From Rickettsia endosymbiont of Bryobia graminum (GTDB lineage Bacteria; Pseudomonadota; Alphaproteobacteria; Rickettsiales; Rickettsiaceae), in NCBI GenBank assembly GCA_020881085.1, contig JAJIYR010000113.1, positions 1-9,468 on the forward strand: a DNA stretch of 9,468 nucleotides, written 5' to 3'. Both the position numbers and the translations under genes were made by a program. Of this stretch, positions 7,220 through 9,468 are shown piece by piece. A model generated the notes under the pieces. It made no database searches. It saw nothing but the letters and a program-made list of their open reading frames with translations, and was not told where the DNA came from. Numbering within the stretch: position 1 is the stretch's first letter; each line of letters begins with the position of its first letter.

Positions 7220-8112
7220 TATCCCGGCAAATCAACTTCAATTATTATTTCTTCCCCAAAAACTTCTGCAGGTAAAGTTATTTTTTTGGCATGTAATAGC
7301 ATGTTTTTAGATAAAGCTATAGATTCGTTGCTGCCATATTTAATATCCCCTATTATTGGACAACCAAGTATTTTAGCATGAAAACGAAGTTGATGCATTC
7401 TACCAGTTAGAGGAGTAAATTCTATTAATGATATATTAGATTTTTTTTGAAACTCTAATAACTTATAATGAGTAATAGCTAACTTACCATTTTCCTCATC
7501 ATTTTCCATAGTTTCATAATTTTCCACTCTACTCTTAGCAATCATCCCTCTAATTTCACCTTCTTGCTTTAATAATTTACCTAAAGTAACTGCAAGATAG
7601 GTTTTTTGAATTATTTTTTCCTGAAAAGCTCTCATTAATTTAATACTGGCTAAATAATTTTTAGCAATTAATAATATACCAGAAGTATCCTTATCTAACC
7701 TATGAACTAATCTAAGATCTTCCCCTAAACTATTTAAATATTGTAATGCATCATCAATTGATAAGTTAATCTTACTTCCTCCTTGAGTAGCAATGGATGA
7801 TGGTTTATTAATTACATATAAATTATTATCCTGATAAACTAGATATTCTGTTATTAATTTATTTGCTAAACTAATAACAGAATTAGAGAATTTTTTATGA
7901 GGAGTATCTGTTGATACAAGATTCAAACTATCATTTATAAAAATCTGATCACCTGCATTTATTCTAGTCGCCCCTTCTACTTTTGCCGAATTAACAGTTA
8001 TTTTCTTCTGACGTAAAGCCTTTTGTATTATACCTTGAGTAAGGTTAGGATATAATTTTTTTAGATAACGATCTAATCTAATTGGTAATTCTATATCTAC
8101 TAATATTATCAT
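7183..8112 (-). CDS. rluC: RluC/RluD-family 23S rRNA pseudouridine synthase
   Basis: Converts specific uridines of 23S rRNA to pseudouridine during 50S assembly. RluC of E. coli modifies 955, 2504 and 2580. The 309 aa comprise an N-terminal S4 RNA-binding domain (about 10-65, with RLDRYLKKLYPNLTQGIIQK) and the RsuA/RluA-type catalytic domain (about 90-270). In the catalytic domain, LVHRLDKDTSGILLIAKN carries catalytic Asp140, NKPSSIATQGG (102-112) is the RluC-like KPxG equivalent, and TGRMHQLRFHA (236-246) matches the TGRTHQIRVH motif. The ATG overlaps the ctaA stop as ATGA, and an in-frame TAA immediately precedes it, so no longer start exists. Its nearest AGGAG lies 15 bases upstream, too far to work well, which suggests translational coupling to ctaA. 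RluC rather than RluD is favoured by sequence feel only. Confidence 0.85.
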   Translation of the reverse strand: MIILVDIELPIRLDRYLKKLYPNLTQGIIQKALRQKKITVNSAKVEGATRINAGDQIFINDSLNLVSTDTPHKKFSNSVISLANKLITEYLVYQDNNLYVINKPSSIATQGGSKINLSIDDALQYLNSLGEDLRLVHRLDKDTSGILLIAKNYLASIKLMRAFQEKIIQKTYLAVTLGKLLKQEGEIRGMIAKSRVENYETMENDEENGKLAITHYKLLEFQKKSNISLIEFTPLTGRMHQLRFHAKILGCPIIGDIKYGSNESIALSKNMLLHAKKITLPAEVFGEEIIIEVDLPGYFYKLLPWSNNL

Positions 8113-9134
8113 TTATTTAAATCTGTACTCCTTAATAAAAAATAACACCACACTATAGTTGATAATAATATAATAGCAAAAATTTGATGTACTAACGCCA
8201 TAAATATTGGCACTTGATATAAGAGTGTAATTATTCCAGCTAGCATCTGTAAGATTAATACAAAGATTATACTATATACAACTTGCTTTAGTCTAGGGTG
8301 AGATGTTTTGATTAAACTAATAGATAAGAATATTAAGCTTAGACATACTATATAAGCCCCTATTCTATGAATAAATTGAATAACAACAGGGTCACTGAAA
8401 CTTGTAAAAGTTAAACCACTCATTACTTCTTGTGGAATAAAATTATTCCCCATAAAAGGAAAATTATTATATATTTGACCGGCATCAAGACCAGCAACTA
8501 GTCCACCTAAAAAAATTTGAATATATATAATTATAATTGATGTTATGCAAAAAATTTTTTGTTTACTTAAATTTGTTCCTTGAGAAACTAGTAAAATCTC
8601 ACCATTATTATTAAGTAGCTGGTAAAATAATAAGCTATATATAATAACAGCTAGAATTAAATGACAGGCTAAACGAAAATGACTAACATACGGCTGTAAG
8701 TCCAAACCACTTTTAACCATATACCATCCCATAAATCCTTGAGCAGCAAATAATATTAGAATAGTTAAATATACAGGAATGGATTTATTATCGATTTGCT
8801 TGTTTATAAGAAAATATAATAAAGGCAATAAATATAGCAAGCCAGTAATTCTACCTGCAAGACGATGAATAAACTCAAGCCAAAAAATAAATTTAAACTC
8901 AGAAAGAGTCATATTAATATTTCGCTGCTGATATTCAGGAAATTGTTGATATTTAGTAAATTCATCTTGCCATTGTTGGTGATTTAAAGGAGGAATAATA
9001 CCAGATACCGGCTTCCATTCAACAATAGACAAACCAGCATCAGTAAGTCTAGTAAGACCACCAATAAAGATCATAAATATAACCATAAAACAACATACGA
9101 TAAGCCAATTTTTTATTAATATGGTTTGATTCAT
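8109..9134 (-). CDS. ctaA: Heme A synthase, COX15/CtaA family
   Basis: Inner-membrane enzyme that oxidises the C8 methyl of heme O to a formyl group, making heme A for aa3-type cytochrome c oxidase. At 341 aa it has the length of the alphaproteobacterial/mitochondrial COX15 type. About eight membrane helices are visible (about 9-27, 92-110, 120-140, 155-173, 195-213, 252-273, 285-305 and 310-334). Signature motifs are GGLTRLTDAGLSIVEWKPVS (25-44) and the heme-ligand histidines H90 (EFIHR), H158 (RLACHL), H256 (QFIHR) and H316 (VHQ). The DAGQIYNNFPFMG loop (217-229) is also typical. There is no clear Shine-Dalgarno sequence before the ATG. Only 44 bases separate it from the IS relic, in which the best upstream promoter candidate lies. 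It overlaps rluC by 4 bases and is cotranscribed with it. Confidence 0.95.
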   Translation of the reverse strand: MNQTILIKNWLIVCCFMVIFMIFIGGLTRLTDAGLSIVEWKPVSGIIPPLNHQQWQDEFTKYQQFPEYQQRNINMTLSEFKFIFWLEFIHRLAGRITGLLYLLPLLYFLINKQIDNKSIPVYLTILILFAAQGFMGWYMVKSGLDLQPYVSHFRLACHLILAVIIYSLLFYQLLNNNGEILLVSQGTNLSKQKIFCITSIIIIYIQIFLGGLVAGLDAGQIYNNFPFMGNNFIPQEVMSGLTFTSFSDPVVIQFIHRIGAYIVCLSLIFLSISLIKTSHPRLKQVVYSIIFVLILQMLAGIITLLYQVPIFMALVHQIFAIILLSTIVWCYFLLRSTDLNK

Positions 9135-9178
9135 AAATGTTTAATTCATATTAAATTATTTAATCAAAATTTTTCTTA

Positions 9179-9397
9179 TTAGCTTCTTATTAAACCGCTA
9201 TTTACGTAAAAATCAACAATATGTTTTCTTATCTCTTCGTGGCTCAAGAGTAGTACCTTAGCAATCCCTACATTACTATACCCAGCGGCATACATCAAAA
9301 CTGCATCAATACGACCACCTATCCGTCCGTTTCGTGCTGCCTTATGACTTTCCTTCAACTTCTCTCTTTGTTCTTCTGGCACTACATTCTTGCTCCC
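9179..9397 (-). pseudogene. IS630-family transposase remnant (HTH domain only)
   Basis: The frame has the family start position (equivalent to GTG at 75) changed to GGG at 9395-9397. The next usable start is GTG at 9380-9382, which would give 67 residues beginning MPEEQREKLKESHKAARNGR. Residues about 20-60 look like the helix-turn-helix of IS630 transposases (GRIDAVLMYAAGYSNVGIAK, then VLLLSHEEIRKHI). The frame stops after 'NSGLIRS', whereas IS630 transposases run to about 300-350 aa with a DDE domain that is absent here. It is best treated as a nonfunctional remnant. An independent small DNA-binding protein is conceivable but not supported. Confidence 0.6.
9189..9216 (-). promoter_or_regulatory. 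Candidate ctaA-rluC promoter inside the IS relic
   Basis: On the minus strand TTGATT (9216-9211, 4 of 6) and TTTAAT (9194-9189, 5 of 6) are separated by 16 bp. Transcription would begin near 9182, giving a leader of about 48 bases before the ctaA ATG. I found no better pair in the 44 bases between the relic and ctaA. The call rests on consensus similarity only. Confidence 0.3.
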
Positions 9398-9468
9398 AAT
9401 GTCTTAAACTCTACGATAGCTCTCCTAGCTTTGCAACCCTTGAGTTACGACCAGTATATATGCTTTCT

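Larger units (their letters stand above)
9179..9468 (-). mobile_element. Decayed IS630-like 5' end (second copy)
   Basis: 9323-9460 aligns with 1-141 (about 89 percent over the 120-base ungapped part, counted by eye), in the same orientation. The transposase reading frame ends at 9179, and nothing recognisable of the rest of an IS follows toward ctaA, so this is a 5' stump rather than a full element. The IS leader extends to the right window edge, where the true terminus cannot be judged. Confidence 0.6.

Noticed and set aside
1..9468. CRISPR array, toxin-antitoxin pair, defence or secretion system
   Set aside because: There are no regularly spaced repeats and no gene of these families. All genes of substantial length are housekeeping genes or IS remnants.

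Overview
The window is an AT-rich bacterial chromosome segment carrying mostly core housekeeping genes. Three things point to an alphaproteobacterium of the order Rickettsiales, probably Rickettsiaceae (Rickettsia, Orientia or 'Candidatus Megaira'-like): the low GC, the protein sequences (a PPDK and a TruB reading '[12 protein letters not shown]'), and a COX15-type heme A synthase in a genome littered with IS debris. This assignment is inference from protein character. No rRNA or other marker gene is present.

Layout. At the left edge (1 to about 141) lies the 5' end of an IS630-like transposase gene on the minus strand, cut by the window edge. A short intergenic region follows, with a perfect 12-bp inverted repeat and a candidate promoter, and then ppdK (+). 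About 240 bp separate ppdK from the next block and contain a weak terminator and a 40-nt hairpin. The classic truB-rpsO-pnp cluster (+) comes next, with a strong terminator/attenuator between rpsO and pnp and a second one after pnp. A roughly 480-bp interval then carries one small plus-strand gene of 39 codons with a good ribosome binding site. It faces a convergent minus-strand pair, ctaA-rluC, whose start and stop overlap (ATGA). At the right edge is a second, decayed copy of the same IS630-like 5' region, in the same orientation as the left one.

Functionally, truB (tRNA U55 pseudouridylation), rpsO (ribosomal protein S15), pnp (3'-5' RNA decay) and rluC (23S rRNA pseudouridylation) serve RNA maturation, translation and turnover. 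ctaA makes heme A for aa3-type cytochrome oxidase. ppdK interconverts pyruvate and PEP, which fits an intracellular bacterium with limited sugar catabolism.

I see no novel multi-gene system. The observations most worth a second look are small: the 39-codon gene, a 10-C tract in the tail of pnp, two 40-nt TTTTT...AAAAA hairpins (one overlapping the end of rluC), a candidate ctaA promoter inside the IS relic, and the direct IS repeats bracketing a block of core genes.
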